NCBI GenBank assembly: GCA_037957365.1
Contig: JARHVA010002682.1
Coordinates: forward strand, 895,001 to 959,000
DNA from: Torreya grandis
Lineage: Eukaryota; Streptophyta; Pinopsida; Cupressales; Taxaceae
Length of the DNA stretch: 64,000 nt
Direction: 5' to 3'
Part shown: one piece after another, positions 38,881 to 49,500 of the stretch
Position numbering within the stretch: the stretch's first letter is position 1
Layout: every line of letters starts with the position of its first letter
Program-made: the position numbers and the translations under genes
The notes under the pieces: generated by a model
The model's input: the letters and a program-made list of their open reading frames with translations, nothing else
The model's database searches: none
What the model was told of the DNA's origin: nothing

Positions 38881-40655
38881 TTTCCTTTCATCAAGTTTAT
38901 CTTTAAAATAGAATCAAAGTCAATAGAGTAGGAATGCAAATATATAAATAAGTAATAGTTCAAGGTGCATTGGCCTCTAGAAGTAATATGAAATGGACAT
39001 TGAACCAATCTTGTTAGAATTAACTAGCATATTTCTTGGAGAGGTTTGCATAATCTCTGACTCATGTCAAACCTTTGGTTTTATATCTCGGATACCAACT
39101 TCTGCAGAAATTTTTAATTTATTCCCAAGGCTTCACACTTTTTTAGTTACTTTTCATAACCTAGGATCCTTTGACGCCAGTGCTTCACCTGTATAACTGT
39201 TGTTTTGTAGTCCCGTTGACTTGCTTTGATCATTTTTGGATGGTAATATAATTTCGTATTTTATTCATATATCAAAGGCTCTTACTTGTAGATTTTGGTA
39301 ACGAAAAAATTGCATGAGTAGTACCTAAATATCAAGAAATCATTTGACTCTTTGTGTGAACCTGATCTGGATCAGAACAGTCACAATTTTTGTATTACAA
39401 ATGTTTCAGACAAATTAGATTTCTTCAAGATGTCTCTGATCAATGAAGAACTTAAGACGTTTCCACCCAGACTTTTAACGCCGAAATTGGAAAGATAGTA
39501 TGTGCAGGGGATTGATTAGTGGAAGAACAAGATTAGGAAGGATATGGAGTAATCTTGACACCCACGGGCTAACATCAGTTGTAAAAAAACAGAAATAAGT
39601 GTGGAATTCGTCACTTGATCATACCTCCGTCAAAGACATTGGATTTTGAAATAAAACACACTTTTCCATGCTTTTCTCAAAAACAATTAAATCAACCCCT
39701 TCTTTCTTTCCTCTTTTTAACTTTACAAAAGTATGGGAAGCCTGGTCAAATGCAATGAGCTTAAGATTAAAATATGACATTCAACTCTGGGTGCAACGCA
39801 CCCCACTGGATGAGCCTAGGTGCAAGTCCCCAATGACTGTAACGGCAGAGATACCCCTTGTTCATGATATCTAAGTCGAAGGCTACCCTACAGGGACATT
39901 TACCAATAGGCAAAGTGAAAGTCTTTTTTTAATGAGCTTCTCTATGATTTACCAATAGAGAATATTTGATATTGCCCCATTTTATGTCCGTTGTCTTTTC
40001 ATTTGGACATATAATTTCGCTGCTAAAGGCTGTTCTCCAGTTTGCAAGTCTATTCATTGGTATTGCTGTTTTCTCTGTTTGATTGCGTAAAACATGGTAA
40101 AAAGGGCCTTATCCCATAACAGGAAAAACAAGTGCTAATATCAGTCCACCGTATGTTCCTACCACACAACACCAGGATAAGCTCACTGCTGAAATGAAGA
40201 TTAAACACTGTATGAACACCCAAGCCCCTGGTCCTCTCCATTCCTGCTCTAGGCTTGGATGAGGGCATAAAGCCTGCTTCTGTTTAGCTGGGTAGAAAGA
40301 ATGTTAAACCCTGGAAAACACCTTCAGAAAGAACTCCAAAGACTGTTCGAAGTGAAGCTAATCATCATCGGATGTAGAATTCAGCTGAGAAAGGGATGCA
40401 TGGATAGAGAAGAAGCAAGTTTCTCTAGAAGGGTGAAACACATCATGGAGGACCCAATTTGAATCCAAGCATGAAGGAATCTTTTCACCTTGGCAGAAAA
40501 CACTTAAATAATTGATGATTCAGTTGAATAGGGTTACGAAGAAGCTGGGTGATGACATTGAAAAGACAGAATAAGCTATGTCCGAGTGCATGGACAATTT
40601 GGAGAAGAATCTCGGCGCTGCACAAGATGAAGCTAATTTCCATTGTTTCTAGATC
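38881..40655. other. Intron DNA without a confirmed gene; coding-like relic near its end
   Basis: Most of this stretch shows nothing recognisable. From about 40290 to 40650 short plus-strand pieces have a protein-like composition, for example 'RVTKKLGDDIEKT' and 'MSECMDNLEKNLGAAQDEA', interrupted by stops. They resemble a charged coiled-coil protein, but I cannot name a family. It may be a retrocopy or captured fragment. Confidence 0.3.
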
Positions 40656-40982
40656 TATTAGAGTGACAAACCCATCTTGGATGGTTCCTTTGAGTCACCA
40701 ACACTTGTGGTGTATCGTTGGGTTGTGTGTGCTTTCGGTACATTTGATGCCTTGTGTAGTGTGTACCTTGCATAGTATAAGGTTAGTGCCATACATTGGG
40801 TTGGCCTACCCTTATGCCTTATGTTGATGGGTGTATATAAGGCAATATATTCAACCTATTCAACCATCTCATTCATTCATTAGTATTTTTAATTCAATTA
40901 TTGTAACACTGCATATCTGCATTGTGTTCTATTTTGGTATACTTCACTATTGTTTGATTACGGACTTGTTTGTATAATCTCA
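40656..40982 (+). repeat. 5' LTR of a TRIM-like element
   Basis: It begins TATTAGAGTGACAAACC and ends ATCTCA, 327 bp. It matches the dispersed pieces of the 3' LTR (TGTTAGAG, CATCTTGGATG, TTGGCCT.CCCTTAT, ATCTGCATTGTGTTCT, TGTATAATCTCA). Its end is set by the primer-binding site two bases downstream. Confidence 0.7.
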
Positions 40983-40984
40983 CA

Positions 40985-40996
40985 TGGTATTAGAGC
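40985..40996 (+). other. Primer-binding site (initiator methionine tRNA)
   Basis: TGGTATTAGAGC, one base from the consensus, two bases after the 5' LTR of the TRIM-like element. Confidence 0.8.
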
Positions 40997-41263
40997 TTAG
41001 ATTTTAAAGTGTGAAAAAACCTAAATTCATTCCCTTTGCCCATGAATTTTGTTGGATGTTCCTTTTTCTTCAGAAAGTCAACCCTTATAGAGAAATAAAT
41101 TGCAACAAAACTCCTTGGCTTTTTGCTGCACACTCTCGCAACAACAATTGGGATTTGGAGAAGATACAATGAATGCTACAATTCATATTCATGCAGACTG
41201 ATGAGGAGTTCATTAGATTGTGGGAGCTGCTTGGGTTATCAAAAGTTGGCATTAAGGGGAGAT
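40997..41263 (+). mobile_element. Internal region of the TRIM-like element (about 270 bp)
   Basis: No coding domain is present. It ends with the purine tract AAGGGGAGA at 41255-41263, directly before TGTTAGAG, the LTR start. With so short an inside, the element could not have encoded its own enzymes and fits a terminal-repeat retrotransposon in miniature, or an extreme internal deletion of a copia element. Confidence 0.6.
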
Positions 41264-41291
41264 GTTAGAGTTTCTCATCTTTTTTTAGAAG

Positions 41292-42019
41292 CTACGTTAC
41301 CAATACGGATACGGTTATGAGAATCGGATATGGGGATTTTTTTTTAGTTTGGTGAAGATTACAATGAGATGACTTGGTGTAAAATCAACTTAAGACTATG
41401 CCCTGTTCTCTTCTTTGAGCTTATTCACGAGTTGAGCTTTTGTATTATACCTGTGCAAATGATCTTACTGTATGTACTGCACAGAAAGAGTCTTGGAGAA
41501 CCATATTTTTGGGACATAAAGGATAAGCAAAAAAAGACAATTGATTTCAACCTCTCCCTCATCTTGATCATGTTATAGACATTTTTTTCCTTTATTTTGG
41601 CCAAGCTGAAACACAATCCAATAATTGGAAGACTCGCTGACTTGCTTTGGAAACCTTCACAACTGTTGTATATAGCCCTAATAAAGAAGATATAGATGAA
41701 TCCACTGAGCCTCACGTTTTGAAAACAATCAAACACAGCCAGCCATTGAAACTGCAGAGAGGTTTTCATACTTTGTTTTGTTTTTTGAAGTTGGTGTTTG
41801 ACTTTTTATTAAGCAAAATTGAAAAGGAAAAAAAAAACAAATTGCAGGAAATGTCCAGGGAGTGTCCTTGGGCTGTGGATACGCCCAGATACGTCACCCA
41901 GACGTATTCGGGTGTATTCATAGCCTAGGGATGCTCCCTAGGCATATTTTTGCACTCCCATATCCGAGAGCATTTCCCACGCGCTCCTAGGGCCTTGGGG
42001 GGCGTATCCGATAACGTAG
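41292..42019. mobile_element. Non-autonomous hAT-type element, 728 bp
   Basis: The ends read CTACGTTACCAATACGG and, inverted, CTACGTTATCGGATACGCC. The flanking octamers TTTAGAAG and TCCAGAAG match at six of eight positions. Its inner 600 bp is shared with the element at 46657-47687, including a stretch around 41590-41765 with a coding-like look. No transposase is present. Confidence 0.75.
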
Positions 42020-42099
42020 TCCAGAAGGATTGCCTTGTTAATGCCACCTTATTTTGACTTTCCAATCTATGTTTTAGGAGCCCTGTTAGAGTATAAAAC

Positions 42100-42975
42100 T
42101 ATTGTTCCACGGGGACGTGCCCCCCTCGAAAAACCTCACGTTTCGGGGATGGGGATGTCAGGGGGACGTCCCCCAGCTATCTCGCCACCTCCGCCACGTT
42201 TCTCTGCCGTCTCAGGGACGTCCCCTAGACGTCCAGGGGACGTCTAGAAGACCCCTAGATGTCTAGGCTTCCCCCGCACAAACCAAAGCCATCAAGTGTC
42301 ATTTTTTTAAATTTAAAAAAAAAATGGATTTTTATGCTTTCTACCCTAACCTTATGGCTGTACATAGTGCCTTGCGTCTCATTGACCGCAACACACTTGC
42401 ATACAAGGAATCCAATAGCCAAATGGCTTGTAGAGTTAGAGGAGCCAACACAGATTGATGTTGATGCTACACAGACATGGCTGGTTGGTATTAGGTTGGA
42501 GCTTGAGTGTGTGGAGTCCAACAGTTCTAGTGATGAGGAGTTCCACATTGTGGATGATTAGCCATTGACTCATTGAGTCATTTGTATTTACTATTTACTT
42601 TTAGTATTTCACTATTTTAGTCTTTTGTTTTTGAACATTGTTGATATTTGATTGTAATCATGAATCATCATTATGAAATTTTGAAAATTCAATGTTCAAT
42701 CATCAATGTTTATTGTTTAATGTTCAAAGTTAAATTGTTAATGTTCATTGTTCAATGGATCAAACTTGAAACTTAAATGATTAAATCACAATGTTAAATT
42801 GTTGATGTTCAATGCAATATACTTAATCCTTATACATCTTTTTATAACTAATTTTTCAAGTACTATATGTAATTCAGCACCGCTCCCTTGCCGCCGTCCC
42901 CAAACTTAGGCCCCCCGTCCCCCTGTCCCGAAAACCCGTCCCCACGTCCCCCCCTCAAAACGCCGTGGAACTATG
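42100..42975. mobile_element. hAT-type element, 876 bp, with a possible transposase C-terminal remnant
   Basis: The ends read TATTGTTCCACGGGG and, inverted, CATAGTTCCACGGCG. The flanking octamers TATAAAAC (42092-42099) and TGTAAAAC (42976-42983) differ at one base. Both ends are GC-rich and full of GGGGACGT words. The plus-strand frame about 42290-42561 ends in an acidic tail ('ESNSSSDEEFHIVDD') that could be the last exon of a hAT transposase; that identification is weak. Confidence 0.75.
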
Positions 42976-43103
42976 TGTAAAACCATCTTGGATGATCCCT
43001 TTGAGTCACCAATACTTGTGGTGTACCATTGGGTTTTGTGCACCTTGGGTACCTTGGATACTGTGTAATGTACCTTAGCATAGTGTAGTGTATATCTTGC
43101 AAG

Positions 43104-46100
43104 CAAGGTTATCAGTTCGTTTTTGGTTTTGGTGTGGGTTCGAAGAACCCGATTTGCTGGTATGACGATTTTTTTCTCTGGGTTCATTATTGGGTTCGTC
43201 CGTACAAAAAATATATAAAAAAATAAAAAAATAGAAATTCTACCCTGATACATAAGAAATTAGTGTCATTGTCATTAACCACTAAACAAATAGAGATAAA
43301 TGAGTCAAATCATAAATGAATCATGATAAGTTGATAATGATAAATGATAACTATAACTATAAGTACAGCCATTAATGAATAATAATTAAACAAAAATGAT
43401 AAATAAAAATCATATTTATTAAAATATGAATATCTATTATCAAATATCAAGATTCAAATGTCAAAAATTATCTTGTGGCTGTAATTAATTACAAGATACA
43501 TCAAAGTTCAAAGTTCAAACTATAAAAGTCAATTTTCATAGTCATATTGATATTGCTCTTCATCGAAAGCATCAACATCATCATGATGTTGTGGTTCATT
43601 AGAAGTAGAACCACATGGATTATTTGCACTGCCACTCCCGCTAGCTACGTTTTGTGTCCTCGAACCTGAAGGACTGCTTGTGTCATCTAATGAGAAGCGG
43701 GATATGCAAACAACCAAGTCAATGACCTCTAGATCTATATCTCAATGCTTTGGCATCCCCTCCTTGTACTTTGGGTTCTTGTGTGATAGAAGACGCAAAT
43801 TAGAGTGTATGTAGACCAACTCCTCGGCCTTTCTAGCTGTGAGCTTGTTGCGCTTTTGTGAGTGAATGAAGTTATATGTGCTCCAATTCCGCTCACAAGA
43901 AGATGAACTTGCAGCGTATATTGAAATTTAAACATAAAATTAAAAATTTTTAAAAGAAAAAGAAAAACTTAAAAACTTAAATAATAAATTTAAAAACTTA
44001 AAAAATACAAAACTTTTTTGTGACAAGATCTTGATTGCAAGAGGTTGGAGGTTCGGAGATCCTTGGCCATGAAGGTACCACCACATAGGACCATCCTTCT
44101 TGCATTTGTCCCAAAGAGCACCAAGACTATGACCTTGAGAGGTAATGAAAGCCCCAAACTTGCTTGTAACCAAGTCTTCTATTTCAGGATCAAGGAATAT
44201 CCTAGACATTGCCAATTTGTACCCTTCAACCACTTCGACATCCCTATATGGTGGCACCCTCCTCAACAAAGAAAGGATCTCCGTGCTATAGAAACGAGGA
44301 GTCAATGCAAAGGCAAGGAGATGTAGCGGGGTGGTCATTTTGTTCCATCGCTCAACAAGGATAGAATGCACTTGTTTGAAAAATTTCTCCTCAAGATCTT
44401 GCTCTTTTTCATTAATGATGAATTTTATTTTCTCAATCATTGAGTCTATGCCATCATATATTTCTCCCAAACATCGCTGATCCATGTCAGCAGAACGGAT
44501 CATACTCATGACGGGCTCAGTGAAACTCAATAAATAATCTACACGAGCCCACCAATCATCATCTAGGATCAAGTTTTTCACTCTTTGGGCCCGCTCTTTG
44601 CTCGCCTCCCTCGATACACCCCACAAGTTGCTGATGACCATATTGCTAAGTGCTTGTTGCACTAGTACAAGTTGTCTCAAGACAATTGTGTGAGAAGCAA
44701 ATCTAGTTGGAGCAACCTATTACAAAAATAAATTATTACAAGTATGAAGTACTAGTTTAAAAAATAAAAAACTTACAATTTTAAAACAAAAATAAAATTA
44801 CTAAAATAAAAATACCTTCAACAAGTCCAATGTCGAGAAGGATTTGAAAATGGCTTGAGAGTGTCAATGGTTGGTGACAAATATTTGAATTTGCTTAGCT
44901 TCATCATACACTTGTTTGATCTAGTCAATTTGCTTCTCCATCTTTCGTAACATGAGGTTGATTGAGTGGACAGCACAAGGTGTCCAAAAAATGTGTCCAT
45001 ATCTCGCCTCCACCAACATCCCCATGGCCTTGTAATTTTTGGCATTATCCGTTATAACTTGGATAACATTTTCAGGACCAACTGCCTCAATGGATTCGAT
45101 GAGGATGTTGGCACTGAACTCCACATCCTTCACACACCCCTCACAATCAATGGCCTTCAAAAACATTGCCCCTTTAGGGCATATTGCAAGCACATTGATT
45201 AAAGGCTTGTTTCTTGCATCTTTCCATCCATTAGAAACGATGGAGATCCCTATTTCAGCGCATGAATCTCTGATTGGCTTCAAAGAATCTTCAACAGTTT
45301 TTCTCTCTTTTGCCAATAAAGTGGTGCGGACTTTCTCAAACCCTGGGCCTTTGTAATCTTTTGGGGCCTCATTGATTGCTCTCACCATTTCTTGCCAATA
45401 TGGTGATTGAACCACATTGAAAGACAATCCATTTGCATATATGCATCGTGCAATTTTTTGATCCTCAATCTCCCTGCTCTCATTTTGAAAATACCTATCC
45501 AATGGTCCTCTTGTTCTTTTGTTTGTAACTGGAAGAGAATCCTCTTCTTGCATAGGGACTGCTCCCAAACATGGATGTCTTCCAACAGGCACAACCAGAG
45601 AAATGCCAGTAGAACTTGGGGAAATAGATGGCTTCCCTGATCCCTTGCCTTTCTTTGCTAGAGGGTGACTGAGTCTCATGGCATGTGCGGCATCTGCATC
45701 TTCTTGTTCCTTGATGAATTCAAGGATTTTTGAATGTGGCAATGGAGAGTTAGTCTTCCCCGTGCAAAATTTGATTTTGCGTTCAAGAATGTGACATAAA
45801 TGTGTTTTCACCCTAAAATATGAGCTTGTGAACTGAGAATCACAAATATTGCATTTCCAAATATAGGCCCCACCCCCTGAAACTTGGTCTACCAGTGTTG
45901 TATATGTCCACAATGGTGAGTGTGTCAAGTCCATTTTGTGTTGCTTTTGGCTGTTGGAGGAAGAGCTATGAGACATTGTTGATTGTAGTAATAGACTAAT
46001 AGTATATATAACTACAAGTAAAAAAACAAAAACAAAATTAAAAAAAAATAAAAACAAACCCTAGGGCAGAAGCTATAAACTCGTAAAAATTTAAAAAATG

Positions 46101-46568
46101 ACAAAATAAATAAAATAAAACAATATAAAACTTACCTTGAAAGCAAATGGCTCCTCAATCACTATAGGCAAATGACTAGAATGATGCTTACTAAAGATTC
46201 AAACTTGCAGCAACAATGGAGTTGAAGTATGCAATGAGAAATTTAGAAAAATAAGGGGCAAGTGTTTTTCCTTTTGTCACTTTGTTCTTCTCATTTGTGT
46301 TGACATATGCTTTTGTTTTTGTCTTTTAGGGTTAAGTAAGGTGTTTTTTATTATTTCAATGCATTGGGTTTGGTGAAAAATGAAAAAAAATAAAAAAAAA
46401 CGTTTTTCCCAGCTTTTGGGTGCCAGCGACTGCGGGTGCGTTGCCCCAACGCCCAGGGTTCGCCCCCAGGCACCTGGGTGCGTTGGGGGTTCTTTCTTTT
46501 GGGCGCTAACGACTGTGGGTGCGTTGCCCCAACTCCCAGGGTTTTGGGCCCACGAACCGGTAACGTTG
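43104..46568 (-). mobile_element. Complete hAT transposon, 3465 bp
   Basis: A perfect 8-bp duplication CTTGCAAG flanks the element at 43096-43103 and 46569-46576. The terminal inverted repeats are CAAGGTTATCAGTTCG and CAACGTTACCGGTTCG. Next to the right end, two direct copies of about 48 bp (starting at 46413 and 46496) form GC-rich subterminal repeats, the type of site a hAT transposase binds. The transposase gene fills most of the inside on the minus strand. The intact duplication suggests a fairly young insertion, yet the gene already has stops. Confidence 0.92.
43529..45976 (-). pseudogene. hAT transposase (BED zinc finger, DUF659, dimerisation domain), three in-frame stops
   Basis: I chose the ATG at 45976 because the 27 codons before it are hydrophobic and lie outside the conserved domain. 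Exon 1 (45976-44816) holds a BED-type zinc finger ('WKCNICDSQFTSSYFRVKTHL'-like, Cys-X2-Cys with a later His pair, about residues 30-65) and the DUF659 catalytic start ('VITDNAKNYKAMG', 'TPCAVHSINLML'). Exon 2 starts at 44717 and runs to about 44010. A last exon, starting near 43920, carries the dimerisation motif 'SSSCERNWSTYNFIH'. Premature stops interrupt it after 'MEKQID' (TAG), after 'FVTNH' (TGA), and after 'EGMPKH' (TGA). All three can come from single C-to-T or G-to-A changes. The reading frame is otherwise kept through the introns. Confidence 0.85.
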
Positions 46569-46656
46569 CTTGCAAGTATAATTATAATTTATGTTGGGGT
46601 TAGTGCTTTATATTGAGTTGGCCTGCCCTTATTTCATATGTTGATGTGTATTTAAC

Positions 46657-47687
46657 TAAGTTGCCGATACGGGTATGGGTACGGATACGGGTATGAGAAT
46701 CAGATATGGGGATATGGCGATTTTTTTTTGGGGGGTTTGGATACGGCTGGATACGGCTGTACAAAAATATATATAAAAAATTAAAAAATATAAAAATATA
46801 GACATATAAGCAAAATTAACCACATATTATGCATAGAAGAAACATAATAAGTTAAATAACCACAAAACATATTAATAATTCAATGCCAAATATCATAATA
46901 TTCAATTGTCTAAACTTAGATTAGTCTTATTTATTATTACAAGTACATAATGCAAATGTTACAACTTACCAGTATGGACGAAAATAAAGACAAAAGAAAA
47001 TCCCCTCTGTGCAGTTTGGTGAAGATTACAATGAGATGACCTGGTGTTAAATCAAACTTAAGAGTATGCCCTGTTCTCTTCTTTGAGCTTATTCACGAGT
47101 TGAGCTTTTGTATTATACCTGTGCAAATGATCTCACCATATGTACTACACAGAAAGAGTCCTGGAGAACCATATTTTTGGGACATAAAGGATAAACAAAA
47201 CAGGACATAATTGATTTCAACCTCTCTCTCATCTTGATCATGTTAAAGATATTTATTTACTTTGTTTTGGCAAGGCTGAAACGTGATCCAATAACTGGAA
47301 GACTTGCTGACTTGCTTTGGCAACCTTCGCAGCTGCTGTATACAGCCCTAATAAAGTAGATACAGATGAATCCACTGAGGCTCATGTTTTGAAAACAGTC
47401 AAACACAGCCAGCCATTGAAACTGCAGAGAGGTTTTCATATTTTGTTTTGTTTTTTGAAGTTGGTGTTTGACTTTTAATTAAGCAAATTGGAAAAAAAAA
47501 AAAAAAAAATGGAAAAAAAAAAAAAAAAAAAAAAAGTTGCAGGAAACGCCAGGATACGGCACCCAGACGTATCCGGGCGTATCCTGCCGTATCCTGGGCG
47601 TATCCCAGCGCTCCCCCTGCGCTCCCGTATCCGGGGAGCGTTTCCCCGCGCTCCCAGGGCCTGGGGGGGGCATATCCGGTAACGTAG
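46657..47687. mobile_element. Non-autonomous hAT-type element, 1031 bp
   Basis: The ends read CTAAGTTGCCGATACGGG and, inverted, CTACGTTACCGGATATGCC. A perfect 8-bp duplication GTATTTAA flanks it at 46649-46656 and 47688-47695. It shares about 600 bp with the element at 41292-42019 and has extra AT-rich sequence on the left. Two long A runs lie near 47490-47535. No transposase is present. Its ends share the ACGTTACCGG core with the right end of the complete transposon next to it. Confidence 0.88.
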
Positions 47688-47863
47688 GTATTTAAAGGCA
47701 ATGCCTTCTGTCTATTCAACTATCTCATTCATTCATTCTATTCAATTTTATTCGATTATTATTCTTTAACGTCTTTCAACACCGCCACATATCTGCATTG
47801 TGTTCTCTTTTGCTTCAGAGTATTTCATTATTGTTTGATTATAGGCCTGTTTGTATAATCTCA

Positions 47864-49500
47864 AGGGATCAGGTGGAAGATGTCCATTTTATGCAAAGCC
47901 ATTGTGTTGATAGTAGAGAAAGTTGGTATTTTGGTTCCCTCCGAGCTGGAGTTCTACTTCTCCGAAATCTACGATTAATGATTATGATTTTCAGTTTATG
48001 CTTGATGGCAATCAACTTGTATATCATGGCAACAATACTTCCGTTTCAGTTTATCCTCTCACAGTTTCAACTTTCTGACAGCAGCAAATATATCATGTGT
48101 TTTTTCTTTTCTGTTTGATGGTTAACTCTATAGTTCAGGTCTAATATTTTGTAGCTTTCTGGGTTAAGGGCCGTTGGGTTGTGTTGCTGTATTCTGCAGA
48201 TTAATACTCTTGGACTCACCTGCTATAATGTTGTCTTGGTAGTTTCATTGCCTCTGGCAAATCATTCCTCCACACTGGTTGTAAAAAGCTTTCTATTTAA
48301 TATTTCTTGAAGTTATGAGCCCCCCCACTAAGTGCCCTGTTGGTTTAGCAAAAAAAAAGACCCGGCAGAGGAAGATTGTGGGGGAAAACTAGTAATGGTA
48401 ATGTTGCAGGCACCACCTGCATCACACAAACATAGTTTAAGACAGTAAAGGAACACGGAATGTGCAGATTAAGTATTTAGTACTTTTTCTTACAGGTAGC
48501 ACTATGACAAGTGACAGAGGTGACTTGATGTAGCTGGAATTTACTTTTATATGGACCTATTCTGAAAGGGATAGATATACATATTTATTTATATATCATC
48601 AATGGGCTTGTAATCCTTATTACTGAAGCTTACACCTTTTTTGTATTATTATTATTAATTATTTTATTTGTAATGATTAGTAATACATATGTTAGTTTGT
48701 ATTGTTATTATTAGTTACGTGACATTGTCACTTCCAGTTCTCATAAAATGTCCATCAAAACTGTTGTGTTAAACGTTGGGGGAGAGTTTTGCAAGCATAC
48801 TCTTTAGTCAAAGCGTTGTATATTATATGAACTACAAGAAGGAAAAGCTGAAATGATGGCGAAGTGTGGAACAGTGAACAAATATAAGATTTTGAATTTT
48901 CAAGAAAGACCATTCAGAATTGTAAGGAAGGAAATTTAATTTTACATACACCTTTTCTGAACCTGCCTCCGAGATTAAACCTAGAAGAATAAAACCTTCC
49001 AAAGTGTGTGCGTGGTGTACAATCATCGTTGAGTATTATCTACTAATTATTTTGATCTTGATCAATAAAAGAAAGTGATTGTGAATACGAGGGAAGTGTA
49101 TTCTGAGGCCCATATTTAAATATGATTTGAACTTCCTTTCATCATGTGTTCCATTTTTTGCTAGAAAACACCCTATTCCATTACCATCCTGTTTAACTTG
49201 ATTTGAGTTATATTTCAGAAAAAATACTTATCAAAATGGTACCCTCTGAAATCAACAATTGTAATTGCTAGTGTAAGATAGTTGAATGAGTTTTGCTGAA
49301 TCAAATGTATTTTGACCCACGAATCTCCTTGAACAATTATATAGCCATTTTTAATGCAAGCTTGATACTACAGTTACATCCTTCATTCCTGCTATATTGC
49401 TAGGCAGGTGTCCCATATTTGGCCTGTAAGAGTGTCTGATCACTAGCTGTTAATAATATACAACAAAGTTCACTATCTCTTGATAGACCGTGAGGTCTCC
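47864..49500. other. No gene seen
   Basis: AT-rich intron sequence without recognisable coding, repeat ends or RNA gene. Confidence 0.4.

Larger units (their letters stand above)
41264..47863 (+). repeat. 3' LTR of the TRIM-like element, in pieces between hAT insertions
   Basis: The LTR pieces are 41264-41271 (repeated at 42084-42091), 42092-42099, 42984-43103, 46577-46656 and 47696-47863. Their sum and order match the 5' LTR apart from small indels. The gaps are filled by four hAT-type insertions and a 76-bp filler. No clear 5-bp target duplication of the whole element was found (AGATC on the left, AGGGA on the right). Confidence 0.65.

Noticed and set aside
46390..46560. GC-rich patch resembling a CpG-rich promoter
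   Set aside because: It is the subterminal repeat region of the hAT transposon and ends exactly at its terminal inverted repeat.
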